Notes under the pieces: generated by a model | Databases searched by the model: none | The model's input: the letters and a program-made list of their open reading frames with translations, nothing else | What the model was told of the DNA's origin: nothing | Translations under genes and position numbers: made by a program | Part shown: positions 1 to 8,096 of the stretch, piece after piece | Layout: every line of letters begins with the position of its first letter | Position numbering within the stretch: the stretch's first letter is position 1 | Assembly (NCBI RefSeq): GCF_900101755.1 | Contig: NZ_FNAE01000008.1 | Span: 62,001-126,000 of the forward strand | Source of the DNA: Ectopseudomonas alcaliphila | GTDB taxonomy: Bacteria; Pseudomonadota; Gammaproteobacteria; Pseudomonadales; Pseudomonadaceae | Length of the DNA stretch: 64,000 nucleotides | Direction: 5' to 3'

Positions 1-4
1 CCAT
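1..4 (-). CDS. flgJ: Start codon of flgJ (peptidoglycan hydrolase/rod cap), cut by window edge
   Basis: Only the ATG and one further base lie inside the window. The call rests on an AGGAGG ribosome-binding site a few bases upstream on the minus strand (about 15-20), directly after the flgI stop, and on the usual flgI-flgJ order in Pseudomonas. No protein sequence can be checked. Confidence 0.45.
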
Positions 5-18
5 ATCAGCAATCCTCC

Positions 19-1338
19 TCAGATCACGATCAGGTCGGCCTGAAGGGCGCCGGCTTGCTTGAGCGCCTCCAGGATGGCCATCAGGTCGGAAGGCGCTGCA
101 CCCACCTGGTTAACCGCGCGGACGATCTCGTCCAGACTGGTACCTGGGCCGAACTTGAACATCGGTTTGGCCTCTTCCTCGGCGCCCACTCGGGAGCGCG
201 GCACCACTGCGGTCTGGCCGCCAGAGAGCGCTTCGGGCTGACTAACGATGGGGTCTTCAGTGATGGTCACGGTCAGGCTGCCGTGAGTCACTGCAGCCGG
301 CTGTACCTTGACGTCCTGGCCGATGACGATGGTGCCGGTACGCGAGTTGATGATGACCTTGGCCACCGCCTTGCCGGCCTCGACCTGCAGGTTTTCCAGA
401 ATCGACAGATAGTCGACCCGCTGATTCGGGTCGAGCGGCGCGCTGACGCGAATCGAGCCGCCATCAATGGCCTGCGCGACACCTGGGCCGAGCAAGTCGT
501 TGATCTGATCGACGATGTTCTTGGCCGTGGTGAAATCGGGACGATTGAGGTTGAGCGTCAGGTAGTTGCCCTGATCAAAACCGCTCGGCACCGGACGCTC
601 GACGGTAGCACCACCGGGGATGCGCCCGGCAGACGGCACGTTGACGGTGATGCGCGAACCATCGGCGCCACTGGCATCGAAACCGCCGACCACCAGGTTG
701 CCCTGGGCGATGGCGTAGACGTTGCCATCAATGCCCTTGAGCGGCGTCATCAACAGGCTGCCACCGCGCAGACTCTTGGCGTTACCAATGGAGGAAATGG
801 TGATGTCGATGGTCTGACCCGGCTTGGCGAACGCCGGCAGGTCAGCATGCACCGATACGGCCGCGACGTTCTTCAGCTGCACGTTGCCACCTGGCGGCAC
901 CTTGATGCCGAACTGCGCCAGCATGTTGTTGAAGGTCTGCACGGTAAAGGGGGTTTGCGTGGTCTGGTCGCCGCTGCCATTGAGACCAACCACCAGGCCG
1001 TAGCCGATCAACTGGTTGCTACGTACACCCTGAATCGACGCCAGATCCTTCAGGCGCTCGGCCTGGGTCGGCAAACTCAACAACAGGCACGCCAGCATGG
1101 TTGCCAACAGCACCCAGTCGTTGGCGCCGCGATGACGATAACCGCGATGAGCGACCGCGAACTGTCGACGGCAGGCCCCGGCCTGTGCCGGCTCACTGCC
1201 ATGCACTCGCGCCCCTCGCTTGGCAGCCGAAGTCACGGCGAAGGCCTTGCGCGCCGAACCGCTGGTCGTCACTCGCGTGTACCAATTGGACAGGTGCTCG
1301 AGTAACAAGGACGGAGAATGAGTCAGCCAGGTTTTCAT
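19..1338 (-). CDS. flgI: Flagellar P-ring protein FlgI
   Basis: FlgI forms the periplasmic P ring around the flagellar rod. From about residue 93 (ERLKDLASIQGVRSNQLIGYG) to the C-terminal ALKQAGALQADLIVI the protein matches Pseudomonas FlgI closely. The hydrophobic segment LLATMLACLLLSLPTQA (about 77-92) looks like the signal peptide. The frame stays open for about 75 residues before it, giving 439 aa where FlgI is usually about 370. A GGGGTG stretch six bases before the ATG at 1338 and the 16-base gap to flgH favour this long start. An internal GTG just before the hydrophobic segment has no visible ribosome-binding site. The gene belongs to the flgF-flgG-flgH-flgI-flgJ operon. Identity is certain; the start is not. 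Confidence 0.95.
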   Translation of the reverse strand: MKTWLTHSPSLLLEHLSNWYTRVTTSGSARKAFAVTSAAKRGARVHGSEPAQAGACRRQFAVAHRGYRHRGANDWVLLATMLACLLLSLPTQAERLKDLASIQGVRSNQLIGYGLVVGLNGSGDQTTQTPFTVQTFNNMLAQFGIKVPPGGNVQLKNVAAVSVHADLPAFAKPGQTIDITISSIGNAKSLRGGSLLMTPLKGIDGNVYAIAQGNLVVGGFDASGADGSRITVNVPSAGRIPGGATVERPVPSGFDQGNYLTLNLNRPDFTTAKNIVDQINDLLGPGVAQAIDGGSIRVSAPLDPNQRVDYLSILENLQVEAGKAVAKVIINSRTGTIVIGQDVKVQPAAVTHGSLTVTITEDPIVSQPEALSGGQTAVVPRSRVGAEEEAKPMFKFGPGTSLDEIVRAVNQVGAAPSDLMAILEALKQAGALQADLIVI

Positions 1339-1354
1339 CTACAGCACCCCGAGA

Positions 1355-2077
1355 TCAGAACGGCCACATCGGGCTGAGGAAGAAACGGCTCAACCAGCCA
1401 GGTTGGCTGGCATCGGCGAAGGCACCGGTGCCGGAATAGGTGATACGTGCATCGGCAACCCGAGTGGAAGACACGGTGTTGTCAGTGGAGATGTCGTCAG
1501 CACGCACCAGCCCGGAGATACGCATCAGCTCATCGCCAGTATTGAGCGTCATCCACTTCTCGCCACGCACCGCGAGAATGCCGTTGGGCAGCACTTCAGC
1601 GACGGTCACGGTGACCGAGCCAGACAGGCTGTTGCTCTGCCCTGCCTGACCAGAACCGGAGGCGTCACGCTGGGAGTTCCAGCTCGAATCCAGGCTCAGA
1701 TTGTTGTTGGTCATGCCCAGCGCGCTGAGGCTGCGCAGCGGGTTGTCCGGTGCAACGGCCATGCCGAACAGGTTGGGCACACCCATTGTGCCGCTGCTGT
1801 CCTTCTGGATATTGCTGTTGGCGTTCTTGCTGGCCTGAGTGCGCTCATTCAGGGTGATGGTGATGATGTCACCAATACGAAAGGCCTTGCGGTCGTCATA
1901 CAGACCATTTTCGAAACCGGCCTGATAGATCGAGCCATTGTTCTGCGCAGCCGGCAAGGGGGTGCGCGGTAAAACCGGCGCGTAATAGGGATCGTCCGGC
2001 TTGGCTGTCGGCGCCATGCAACCGCTGCCGAGCAGCAGGCCAGCCAACAGGGGGAAACAGAGAATTTGCCGGTTCAT
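1355..2077 (-). CDS. flgH: Flagellar L-ring lipoprotein FlgH
   Basis: FlgH forms the outer-membrane L ring of the basal body. The N-terminus is a lipoprotein signal peptide with a lipobox (LLGSGC, near residues 17-22). The rest carries FlgH features: the FRIGDIITITLNERTQASK segment, the VTVAEVLPNGILAVRGEKW segment and the C-terminal GWLSRFFLSPMWPF. At about 240 aa the length is normal. I chose the ATG at 2077 over a GTG two codons earlier because GAGG lies eight bases upstream of it. It sits between flgG and flgI in one operon. Confidence 0.96.
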   Translation of the reverse strand: MNRQILCFPLLAGLLLGSGCMAPTAKPDDPYYAPVLPRTPLPAAQNNGSIYQAGFENGLYDDRKAFRIGDIITITLNERTQASKNANSNIQKDSSGTMGVPNLFGMAVAPDNPLRSLSALGMTNNNLSLDSSWNSQRDASGSGQAGQSNSLSGSVTVTVAEVLPNGILAVRGEKWMTLNTGDELMRISGLVRADDISTDNTVSSTRVADARITYSGTGAFADASQPGWLSRFFLSPMWPF

Positions 2078-2115
2078 AACCACTACCTCGCGGCGTTCAC
2101 AACAGTGTCAAAAAA

Positions 2116-2901
2116 TCAGAGGTTCTGCGTCACGAAGGACAGCATCTGATCGGCGGTGGAAATCACCTTGGAGTTCATTTCATAGGCGCGCTGGGTGGTG
2201 ATCATGTTCACCAACTCCTCCACCACGCTGACGTTGGAGTTTTCCAGGGTGTTCTGCAGTGTGGTGCCAAGGCCATTGAGGCCCGGGTTGCCCACCTGCG
2301 GCGCACCGCTGGAACCGGTCTCCAGGAACAGGTTGTTACCGATGGCTTCCAGGCCAGCCGGGTTGACGAAGTCGGCCAGCTGAAGGTTGCCGATGATCTG
2401 CGGTTGCGGGTTACCGGCAGTGGTCACCGAGACGGTGCCGTCTTCACCCACAGTAAAGGTGCGCACTTCATTCGGCAGAACAATTGCAGGCTCCAGGGCA
2501 AAGCCCTGAGAGGTCACGATCTGGCCATCGGAGTTCAGGTGAAAGCTGCCATCGCGGGTATAGGAAACGGTGCCATCGGGCTGCAGGATCTGGAAGAAAC
2601 CCCGGCCGTTCACCGCCATGTCCAGCGGCTGCTCGGTTGTTTGCAGGCTGCCAGCGGTGAAGATCTTCTGTGTACCTACCACACGCACACCGGTGCCGAG
2701 CTGCAAACCCGAGGGCAACTCGCTGTCCTGACTGGACTGACCACCTGGCTGACGACGGATCTGATAGAGCAGATCCTCGAATTCCGCGCGATCACGCTTG
2801 AAGCCGGTAGTCGCCACGTTGGCCAGGTTGTTGGAAATGGTGGTCAGGTTCATGTCCTGGGCGGACAAACCGGTCTTGCTGACCCACAGTGCCGGAAGCA
2901 T
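2116..2901 (-). CDS. flgG: Flagellar distal rod protein FlgG
   Basis: FlgG builds the distal rod of the flagellar basal body and is exported by the flagellar type III apparatus, so it has no Sec signal. The 261 aa protein has the rod/hook N-terminal motif (MNLTTISNNLANVATTGFKRDRAEF, residues about 17-41) and the C-terminal helix (NVSVVEELVNMITTQRAYEMNSKVI) that forms the D0 coiled coil. The start has a strong GAGGAG ribosome-binding site. It is co-transcribed with flgF upstream and flgH downstream. Confidence 0.97.
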   Translation of the reverse strand: MLPALWVSKTGLSAQDMNLTTISNNLANVATTGFKRDRAEFEDLLYQIRRQPGGQSSQDSELPSGLQLGTGVRVVGTQKIFTAGSLQTTEQPLDMAVNGRGFFQILQPDGTVSYTRDGSFHLNSDGQIVTSQGFALEPAIVLPNEVRTFTVGEDGTVSVTTAGNPQPQIIGNLQLADFVNPAGLEAIGNNLFLETGSSGAPQVGNPGLNGLGTTLQNTLENSNVSVVEELVNMITTQRAYEMNSKVISTADQMLSFVTQNL

Positions 2902-2947
2902 ATCGTTTCTCCTCGGACGCCGGTTTTACGGCGCCGCGTGCTGGTAA

Positions 2948-3688
2948 TTAGCTAATTTGCAAAACCCGCGCCATGGCCGACGCATTATCTTCGGCGGTGC
3001 GCATCATCTTTACCGACAGCTCGAACTGGCGGGACAGGGAGAGGATGGAAGTCATCTCTTCGACGGCGTTGACGTTGCTCGCCTCGAGGAAGCCCGAAGT
3101 CACCTGAACGGTCGCGTCAGCCTCTACCTCGGGCTGGCCCTTGACGCGGATCAGGCCATCGGTGCCCTTTTCCATGCTTTTCGGGTCAGGGTTGACCAGC
3201 TTGATGCGGTCGACCTCAGCCAAGACGTTGGGATTTTCACCAAGCGCACGAATGCTGATGGTACCGTCCTGACCAATCTCCACCTTCTGCTCCGGCGGCA
3301 CGGCAATCGGCCCGGCATTGCCCATGACCGGCAAACCATTGCCGGTACGCAGCACGCCCAGGGCATCGATATTCAGGCTGGCAGTACGTACGTAGGCCTC
3401 ACTGCCATCGGCTGCCTGCACGGCGATCCAGCCCTTGCCACCAATGGCCACATCAAGGTCACGACCGGTTTCCTGCAACGAGCCGGGGCGAAAATCCGTG
3501 GCCGGGCGCTCGCTCATGGCGAATACGCGCGCCGGATAGGTTTCACCGAACAGCGGCATGGAGCGCGCTTGCTCGAAATCGCGACGAAAACCCGAGGTGG
3601 AAACGTTCGCCAGATTGTTGGCATGGGCGCGCAGAGCCAGTGTGTTGTTCTGCGCTCCGGTCATGGAGACGTACAGCATCTTGTCCAT
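2948..3688 (-). CDS. flgF: Flagellar proximal rod protein FlgF
   Basis: FlgF is one of the proximal rod subunits. The protein starts MDKMLYVSMTGAQNNTLALR, contains the rod motif HANNLANVSTSGFRRDFEQ and ends with the conserved C-terminal helix SNVNAVEEMTSILSLSRQFELSVKMM. I placed the start at 3688 because GGAGA precedes that ATG and Pseudomonas FlgF begins there; a longer frame to 3730 is unlikely. Length is 246 aa, typical. It is the first gene of the flgFGHIJ transcription unit, with a sigma-54 promoter about 50 bases upstream. Confidence 0.96.
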   Translation of the reverse strand: MDKMLYVSMTGAQNNTLALRAHANNLANVSTSGFRRDFEQARSMPLFGETYPARVFAMSERPATDFRPGSLQETGRDLDVAIGGKGWIAVQAADGSEAYVRTASLNIDALGVLRTGNGLPVMGNAGPIAVPPEQKVEIGQDGTISIRALGENPNVLAEVDRIKLVNPDPKSMEKGTDGLIRVKGQPEVEADATVQVTSGFLEASNVNAVEEMTSILSLSRQFELSVKMMRTAEDNASAMARVLQIS

Positions 3689-3737
3689 GGTAATTCTCCG
3701 AGTGGGCGACGGGCCCTTGGCTCTTTGCATTGACTAC

Positions 3738-3753
3738 AGCAAGCGTCGTGCCA
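3738..3753 (-). promoter_or_regulatory. Sigma-54 (RpoN) promoter for flgFGHIJ
   Basis: On the minus strand this reads TGGCAC-GACGC-TTGCT, a perfect -24/-12 element (GG and GC with correct spacing). It lies about 50 bases upstream of the flgF start. Pseudomonas rod and ring operons are known to be RpoN/FleQ dependent. Confidence 0.88.
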
Positions 3754-3854
3754 GACTCAGAAAAATAAATACAAGATACTGATTTATATGAGATTTATAT
3801 GAAAAATAAAACCCATTTTGAAAGGCGACGGCGAGGTTTTGCCGGCCCTGAAAC

Positions 3855-3887
3855 GGCAAAGCGGCAAGCCAGGCTTGCCGCTTTGCC
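3855..3887 (-). terminator. Long perfect hairpin after flgE, probable flgBCDE terminator
   Basis: Two 16-base arms (3855-3870 and 3872-3887) are exact reverse complements around one base, so the transcript can form a 14-bp stem with a 5-base loop. It starts 13 bases past the flgE stop. The U-tract after it on the minus strand is weak (GTTTCAG), so it may act as a transcript stabiliser rather than a strong terminator. Confidence 0.6.
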
Positions 3888-3899
3888 TCCCCACAACCA

Positions 3900-5270
3900 T
3901 CAACGCAGGTTGATGATGGTCTGGGTAATGGCGCTTTCGGTTTCGATGGTCTTGGCATTGGCCTGATAGTTGCGCTGAGCCACGATCAGGTTCACCAACT
4001 GATCCGACAGCTCGACGTTGGAGTCTTCCAACGCTCCCGCCTGCAGAGCACCGAGGGTACTGCTACGCGGCGTACCAATCACCGGCTCGCCGGACTCGAA
4101 CGACTGCGCCCAGGCAGTCTTGCCTACCGGCGTCAGCCCCTGGACGTTGGCGAAGTTCGCCAGCAGAACCTGCCCTTGCACCTTGGACTGGCCATTGGTG
4201 TAACGAGCGAAGATCACCCCGGTGTCATCAATCTCGATGCCCGCCAACTGTCCAGTGGTGTAGCCATCCTGGCTGACGGCATTGACGCCGAAGGACGCCG
4301 CATACTGGGTCGAACCGCGCATGTCGAAGGTGAAGGCCTCGCTGTCAGCGCCATTGGGCACCAGGGTCCCAGGGTTGACCGGATCTTTCTCGGCTGGCAC
4401 CCAATCGGTATCCGCAAGCGCGAAGACGCCATTGGGCGTACCTGCAGGAATAGCCGGTGCATCCAGAGCAGGGTTGGCTGGCGTGCTGGCCAACGGCGTG
4501 ATGGCCGGCGCGGCCAACTGCCCTGCCGCATCGTAGTTCACCGCATAGCTGTAAGGCTGGGTGCTGCTCGGATCACGCGGATTGACCCCATCGATCAGCA
4601 CATGCATGACCCAGCCATTGTTGGCCGGCGCTTCGTTCTTGACGAAGTATTGGGTCATCACGTGGGCATTGCCCTGAGAGTCGTAAATATTGGTCGAAGT
4701 GGACCAGTTGAAAGACCTCGAGTCACTCGGGTCGAAGGTCGGCGCCGCCATGGTTCCGGCGTTAGCAGGCCGTACGGCATTGGAGTTCAGGTTGAGGCGC
4801 TGGGTGACACTGGTAGTCGCCCTGGGCTCTTGCTGACCGGCACTGATGCGCAGATCAGACTGCACCGGCAGGATGTTGCCGCTGTCATCGGCCGCGTACC
4901 CCTGCAGACGATAGCCGAAATTGTTGACGATAAAGCCATCGCGGTCCGTACCGAAGTAACCAGCGCGGGTATAGCCGATCTCACCGTTGTTGCTGGTCAC
5001 GAAGAAGCCGTTGCCGTTGATGGCCAGATCCAGAGCGTTGTTGGTGTAGTTGACATTGCCCTGGTTGAACAGCTGCGACACGTCTGCCAGCAGCACACCA
5101 CTGCCCTGCGCATTCTTGCCGGTACCCAGCACGGAAGCGGCGTAGACATCGGCGAACTCGGCACGGGACTGCTTGAAGCCTGCGGTACCGGCGTTGGCGA
5201 TGTTGTTACCGGTGACGTTGAGGTCGCTGGTCGCAGCACGCAGGCCGCTAAGACCAATATTGAACGACAT
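3900..5270 (-). CDS. flgE: Flagellar hook protein FlgE
   Basis: FlgE polymerises into the flagellar hook. The 456 aa protein opens MSFNIGLSGLRAATSDLNVTG, carries the axial-protein motif GNNIANAGTAGFKQSRAEF and ends in the conserved helix SNVELSDQLVNLIVAQRNYQANAKTIET. The middle part (about 130-400) is the variable hook-surface region. The start at 5270 follows AAGGAG; an earlier in-frame start at 5303 lacks support. It is the last gene of flgBCDE. Confidence 0.97.
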   Translation of the reverse strand: MSFNIGLSGLRAATSDLNVTGNNIANAGTAGFKQSRAEFADVYAASVLGTGKNAQGSGVLLADVSQLFNQGNVNYTNNALDLAINGNGFFVTSNNGEIGYTRAGYFGTDRDGFIVNNFGYRLQGYAADDSGNILPVQSDLRISAGQQEPRATTSVTQRLNLNSNAVRPANAGTMAAPTFDPSDSRSFNWSTSTNIYDSQGNAHVMTQYFVKNEAPANNGWVMHVLIDGVNPRDPSSTQPYSYAVNYDAAGQLAAPAITPLASTPANPALDAPAIPAGTPNGVFALADTDWVPAEKDPVNPGTLVPNGADSEAFTFDMRGSTQYAASFGVNAVSQDGYTTGQLAGIEIDDTGVIFARYTNGQSKVQGQVLLANFANVQGLTPVGKTAWAQSFESGEPVIGTPRSSTLGALQAGALEDSNVELSDQLVNLIVAQRNYQANAKTIETESAITQTIINLR

Positions 5271-5306
5271 GGAAAACTCCTTTGCCGGAACTGCCGGCGG
5301 CAATAG

Positions 5307-5972
5307 TTATTGGCCGATGACCTGCACTTGAGAAAGCGGAACGCTACCGAGGCCAGCAAGGTTGAGCATCAGCTCGTTGCCGCCCAGGGTGACGCTGTCG
5401 ACGTTGGCCGGCAGCAGGGTATACAACCCTTTGGTTTCGCTGCCGTAGGTGGCCTGCGCCTCGAACTTGTAGGTGCCCGGCGGCGCCACGTTGCCATCGG
5501 AATCCTTGCCGTCCCAGATGAAGCTGACGTTGCCGGCAGCCTGCTCGCCCAGGTTGACGCGGGTAACCAACGCCCCCGAATTGTCATAGACGTTGACGTA
5601 CACGTTGCTGCTGCTGACCGGCAAAACAGTGCTGGCCTTGAAACTTTCACTGGTATCGACCACCGCCTTCTCGCTCGGCACGATGACCTTGCGCCCGACC
5701 AGAGAAGAGGCTTGCAACGCCTGCGAAGACTGGAAGCTGGAAAGCATCGAGCCCATGCTGGTGTTGAGCTTCTCGATCCCCTCTACCTGACTGAACTGTG
5801 CCAACTGGGCAATGAACTCACCATTGCCCTGAGGCTCCAGCGGGTTCTGGTTGTTGAGCTGCGCTACCAGCAGATTGAGGAACTCGTTCTTGCCGAGGTC
5901 CTTACTCTTAGGTGCGTCCTGTTTGTGCTGGTACTGATCCAGTACCGAGCCAGTGCCGCTTACTGTGCTCAT
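5307..5972 (-). CDS. flgD: Hook capping/assembly protein FlgD
   Basis: FlgD forms the scaffold cap that guides FlgE assembly. The 221 aa protein has the conserved N-terminal block KNEFLNLLVAQLNNQNPLEPQGNGEFIAQLAQFSQVEGIEKLN (about residues 27-70) and the C-terminal FlgD Tudor/Fn3-like part with the WDGKDSDGNVAPPGTYKFEA motif. A GAGGAG site precedes the ATG. It lies 36 bases upstream of flgE in flgBCDE. Confidence 0.96.
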   Translation of the reverse strand: MSTVSGTGSVLDQYQHKQDAPKSKDLGKNEFLNLLVAQLNNQNPLEPQGNGEFIAQLAQFSQVEGIEKLNTSMGSMLSSFQSSQALQASSLVGRKVIVPSEKAVVDTSESFKASTVLPVSSSNVYVNVYDNSGALVTRVNLGEQAAGNVSFIWDGKDSDGNVAPPGTYKFEAQATYGSETKGLYTLLPANVDSVTLGGNELMLNLAGLGSVPLSQVQVIGQ

Positions 5973-5993
5973 CCCTAGTCTCCTCGTCTCGGC

Positions 5994-6437
5994 TTACTGA
6001 CCCAGGGTCAGCACGCGCTGCAGCATCTGTTTGGCGGTGTTCATCATTTCCACGTTGGTCTGGAAGGCGCGACTGGCGGAAATCATGTCGGCCATTTCCT
6101 CGACCACGTTGACGTTCGGGTAGAAGACGTAACCATCGGCGTTGGCCATCGGATGATCGGGCTCATAACGCGGCATCAGGCTGCTCTGGTCCTCGATCAC
6201 GCCAAGCACCTGAACACCGCGACCTGCCTCATCCTGCTCGGCGAACAGTGAGCCACGATCACCGCCCTGCGCCTGCTGGAACACGGTGGCAAACACCGGA
6301 TGACGTGCGCGATAAGTCTGATCCAGGCTCGAGGAAACGGTCTCGGCGTTGGCGATGTTGCTGGAAATGGTGTTCAGGCGAGTGCTCTGGGCGCTCATGC
6401 CGGTTCCGGCGATGTTGAAAACACTGGCAAGGGACAT
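5994..6437 (-). CDS. flgC: Flagellar proximal rod protein FlgC
   Basis: FlgC is a proximal rod subunit. The 147 aa protein has the motif MSAQSTRLNTISSNIANAETVSSSLDQTYRARHPVF near the N-terminus and the C-terminal PNVNVVEEMADMISASRAFQTNVEMMNTAKQM helix, both typical of FlgC. It starts 11 bases after flgB, so the two are translated from one message. Confidence 0.96.
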   Translation of the reverse strand: MSLASVFNIAGTGMSAQSTRLNTISSNIANAETVSSSLDQTYRARHPVFATVFQQAQGGDRGSLFAEQDEAGRGVQVLGVIEDQSSLMPRYEPDHPMANADGYVFYPNVNVVEEMADMISASRAFQTNVEMMNTAKQMLQRVLTLGQ

Positions 6438-6448
6438 GGTCGCGCTCC

Positions 6449-6856
6449 TTATTCGCCGCGCAGGGCATTGGTCAGCCCTTTGAATTTGCTATTGAGGAAG
6501 GTGAAGCTGGCCTGGAACTGCACCGAATTTTCGGCGTAGTTGGATTGTTCGATCTGCAGGTCGACGGTGTTCTGATCCAGCGACGCGTGGAACGGCGTGC
6601 GATAAGGCAGTTCTGCCTCGCCACTCTTCACACCCTCGGCCGGGATGTGGCGACTGTCGGTGCGATTCAGGGAAACGCCGCCGCGCTGCATGCGGCTGTT
6701 CTGCTCGGCCAGCACACTGGCGAAGTCCAGATCACGAGCCTTGTAGTTCGGCGTATCGGCGTTAGCGATGTTGTTCGCCAGCACCTCGGCACGCTGGGCG
6801 CGAAACCCGAGTGCCTGTTCATGGATACCGAGTGCTCTGCCGAAGTTGATGCTCAT
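6449..6856 (-). CDS. flgB: Flagellar proximal rod protein FlgB
   Basis: FlgB is the first proximal rod subunit. The 135 aa protein begins MSINFGRALGIHEQALGFRAQRAEVLANNIANADTPNYKARDLDF, almost identical to other Pseudomonas FlgB. The frame extends upstream to 6982, but the ATG at 6856 matches the family start, has AAAGG eight bases before it and lies just downstream of the sigma-54 promoter, which would fall inside the longer reading. It is the first gene of flgBCDE. Confidence 0.96.
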   Translation of the reverse strand: MSINFGRALGIHEQALGFRAQRAEVLANNIANADTPNYKARDLDFASVLAEQNSRMQRGGVSLNRTDSRHIPAEGVKSGEAELPYRTPFHASLDQNTVDLQIEQSNYAENSVQFQASFTFLNSKFKGLTNALRGE

Positions 6857-6906
6857 GTTCTGAACCTTTGCCGCAAGGGCCGTCTGATCACTGTTGCCAG
6901 ACATAC

Positions 6907-6922
6907 AGCAAAGGCTGTGCCA
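6907..6922 (-). promoter_or_regulatory. Sigma-54 (RpoN) promoter for flgBCDE
   Basis: The minus strand reads TGGCAC-AGCCT-TTGCT, a perfect -24/-12 sigma-54 element about 50 bases upstream of the flgB start. The predicted leader is roughly 40 nt. Activation by FleQ is expected from the family but I cannot identify a FleQ site with confidence. Confidence 0.9.
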
Positions 6923-6975
6923 TTTATTTAAGTGCTTATAAATCAATGGCTTGACATGAAACTGGCCGAGCAAAA

Positions 6976-7025
6976 GCGGCAAAGCGGCAAAGCCTTACCG
7001 CGTGTAGGCAAGGAAGCGGCAAAGC
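6976..7025. repeat. Repeated GCGGCAAAGC motif upstream of flgB
   Basis: The ten-base motif occurs at 6976-6985, 6984-6993 (overlapping) and 7016-7025. The same core (GGCAAAGCGGCAAG) forms the arms of the hairpin at 3855-3887 between flgE and flgF. The function is unknown; regulator binding sites or a relic of a mobile hairpin are possible. The rest of the gap 6923-7225 shows no gene. Confidence 0.5.
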
Positions 7026-7176
7026 TGATCGGGCAGATTGCCGCCCGCCGAATTGTGGGGCTCGCCATGCGCACCAGCGATCTGGCGTGAAGGCAAACGT
7101 CGGTGCGCGCAGCAACCTCCCCGTCCACGCTCAGCCGTCACAGGCCGGCGCATCGTCTGCAGCGCCCAGAAACGCA

Positions 7177-7201
7177 AACGGGAGGCCAAAGGCCTCCCGT
7201 T
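7177..7201 (-). terminator. Hairpin after cheR, probable terminator of cheV-cheR
   Basis: Arms 7177-7187 and 7191-7201 are perfect 11-bp reverse complements with a three-base loop, starting 25 bases after the cheR stop. The following minus-strand bases (TGCGTTTC) are only moderately U-rich. Confidence 0.65.
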
Positions 7202-7225
7202 GCTGATACCAAACATGCCTTGCGA

Positions 7226-8053
7226 CTATTTGGCCTTGTAGATGATCCCAGGGCTGCACTGCACCATCTGGTATTTTTCCGGCAGGCCATTGAGCGCCTC
7301 GGAAGCGCCGAGGAACAGATAACCGCCCGGTTTCAACGTGGCATGGATGCGCGTGAGGATGTCCTTCTTCACTTCCGCAGAGAAGTAGATCAGCACGTTG
7401 CGGCAGAAGACGATGTCGAACTTGCCCAACGCCGCGTAGCTGTCCAGCAAATTCAGCGGGCGGAATTCGACACGGCTCTTGATGGGAGCCTTGACCTGCC
7501 AACGTCCCGGCCCCTTGGGGTCGAAGTAACGCTGCAAACGCTCCTGCGACAATCCACGCCCCATTGCCAGGCTGTCATATTCGCCCGACTTGCAATTGGT
7601 CAGCATCGAAGGCGACAGGTCGGTGGCCACGATCTGTATACCTGCCTTGAGCTGACCGAGGTTGGTGCGCTCGAACTCGTCGATGGACATCGACAGCGAA
7701 TAAGGCTCCTGGCCGGACGAGCAGGCCGCCGACCAGATACGCAGGCGCTGAGCCGGGTAAGCCTTGATCAATTCCGGCAGCACGCGATTCTTGAGCACCT
7801 CGAAGGGATAAGTGTCACGAAACCACAGGGTTTCGTTGGTGGTCATGGCATCTACAACCTGCTCGCGCAGCCCTCCGCGCGGCTGGCTTTGCATACGCTG
7901 CACCAGTTCGCCCAAGGTCTTGATGCCGTTCTGTTCCATCAACTTGTTCAGACGGCTGGAGACCAGATACTGCTTGTTGCTGCCAAGCAGAATACCGCAG
8001 GCCTTTTCCAGGAAAGTCCGGAACTGCTCGAAATCCAAATTACCTGAAGACAC
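7226..8053 (-). CDS. cheR: Chemotaxis protein methyltransferase CheR
   Basis: CheR methylates glutamates on chemoreceptors using S-adenosylmethionine. The 275 aa protein has the CheR N-terminal helical domain (SGNLDFEQFRTFLEKACGILLGSNKQYLVSSRL) and the catalytic domain with the SAM motif LRIWSAACSSGQEPYSLSM (about 110-128) and IVFCRNVLIYFSAEVKKDIL. I chose the GTG at 8053, because GGAGAGG precedes it and the resulting start matches P. aeruginosa CheR1; the frame is open to 8149. It follows cheV, and this cheV-cheR pair next to flgA is conserved in Pseudomonas. Confidence 0.94.
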   Translation of the reverse strand: MSSGNLDFEQFRTFLEKACGILLGSNKQYLVSSRLNKLMEQNGIKTLGELVQRMQSQPRGGLREQVVDAMTTNETLWFRDTYPFEVLKNRVLPELIKAYPAQRLRIWSAACSSGQEPYSLSMSIDEFERTNLGQLKAGIQIVATDLSPSMLTNCKSGEYDSLAMGRGLSQERLQRYFDPKGPGRWQVKAPIKSRVEFRPLNLLDSYAALGKFDIVFCRNVLIYFSAEVKKDILTRIHATLKPGGYLFLGASEALNGLPEKYQMVQCSPGIIYKAK

Positions 8054-8096
8054 TAGTGCCGCCTCTCCAACCATAACGTTCGCCGAAGGTCGCCCC

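Noticed and set aside
55..1305. 416-codon open frame on the plus strand opposite flgI
   Set aside because: It is the mirror of a certain flagellar gene in GC-rich DNA. Its protein has no recognisable domain and there is no ribosome-binding site.
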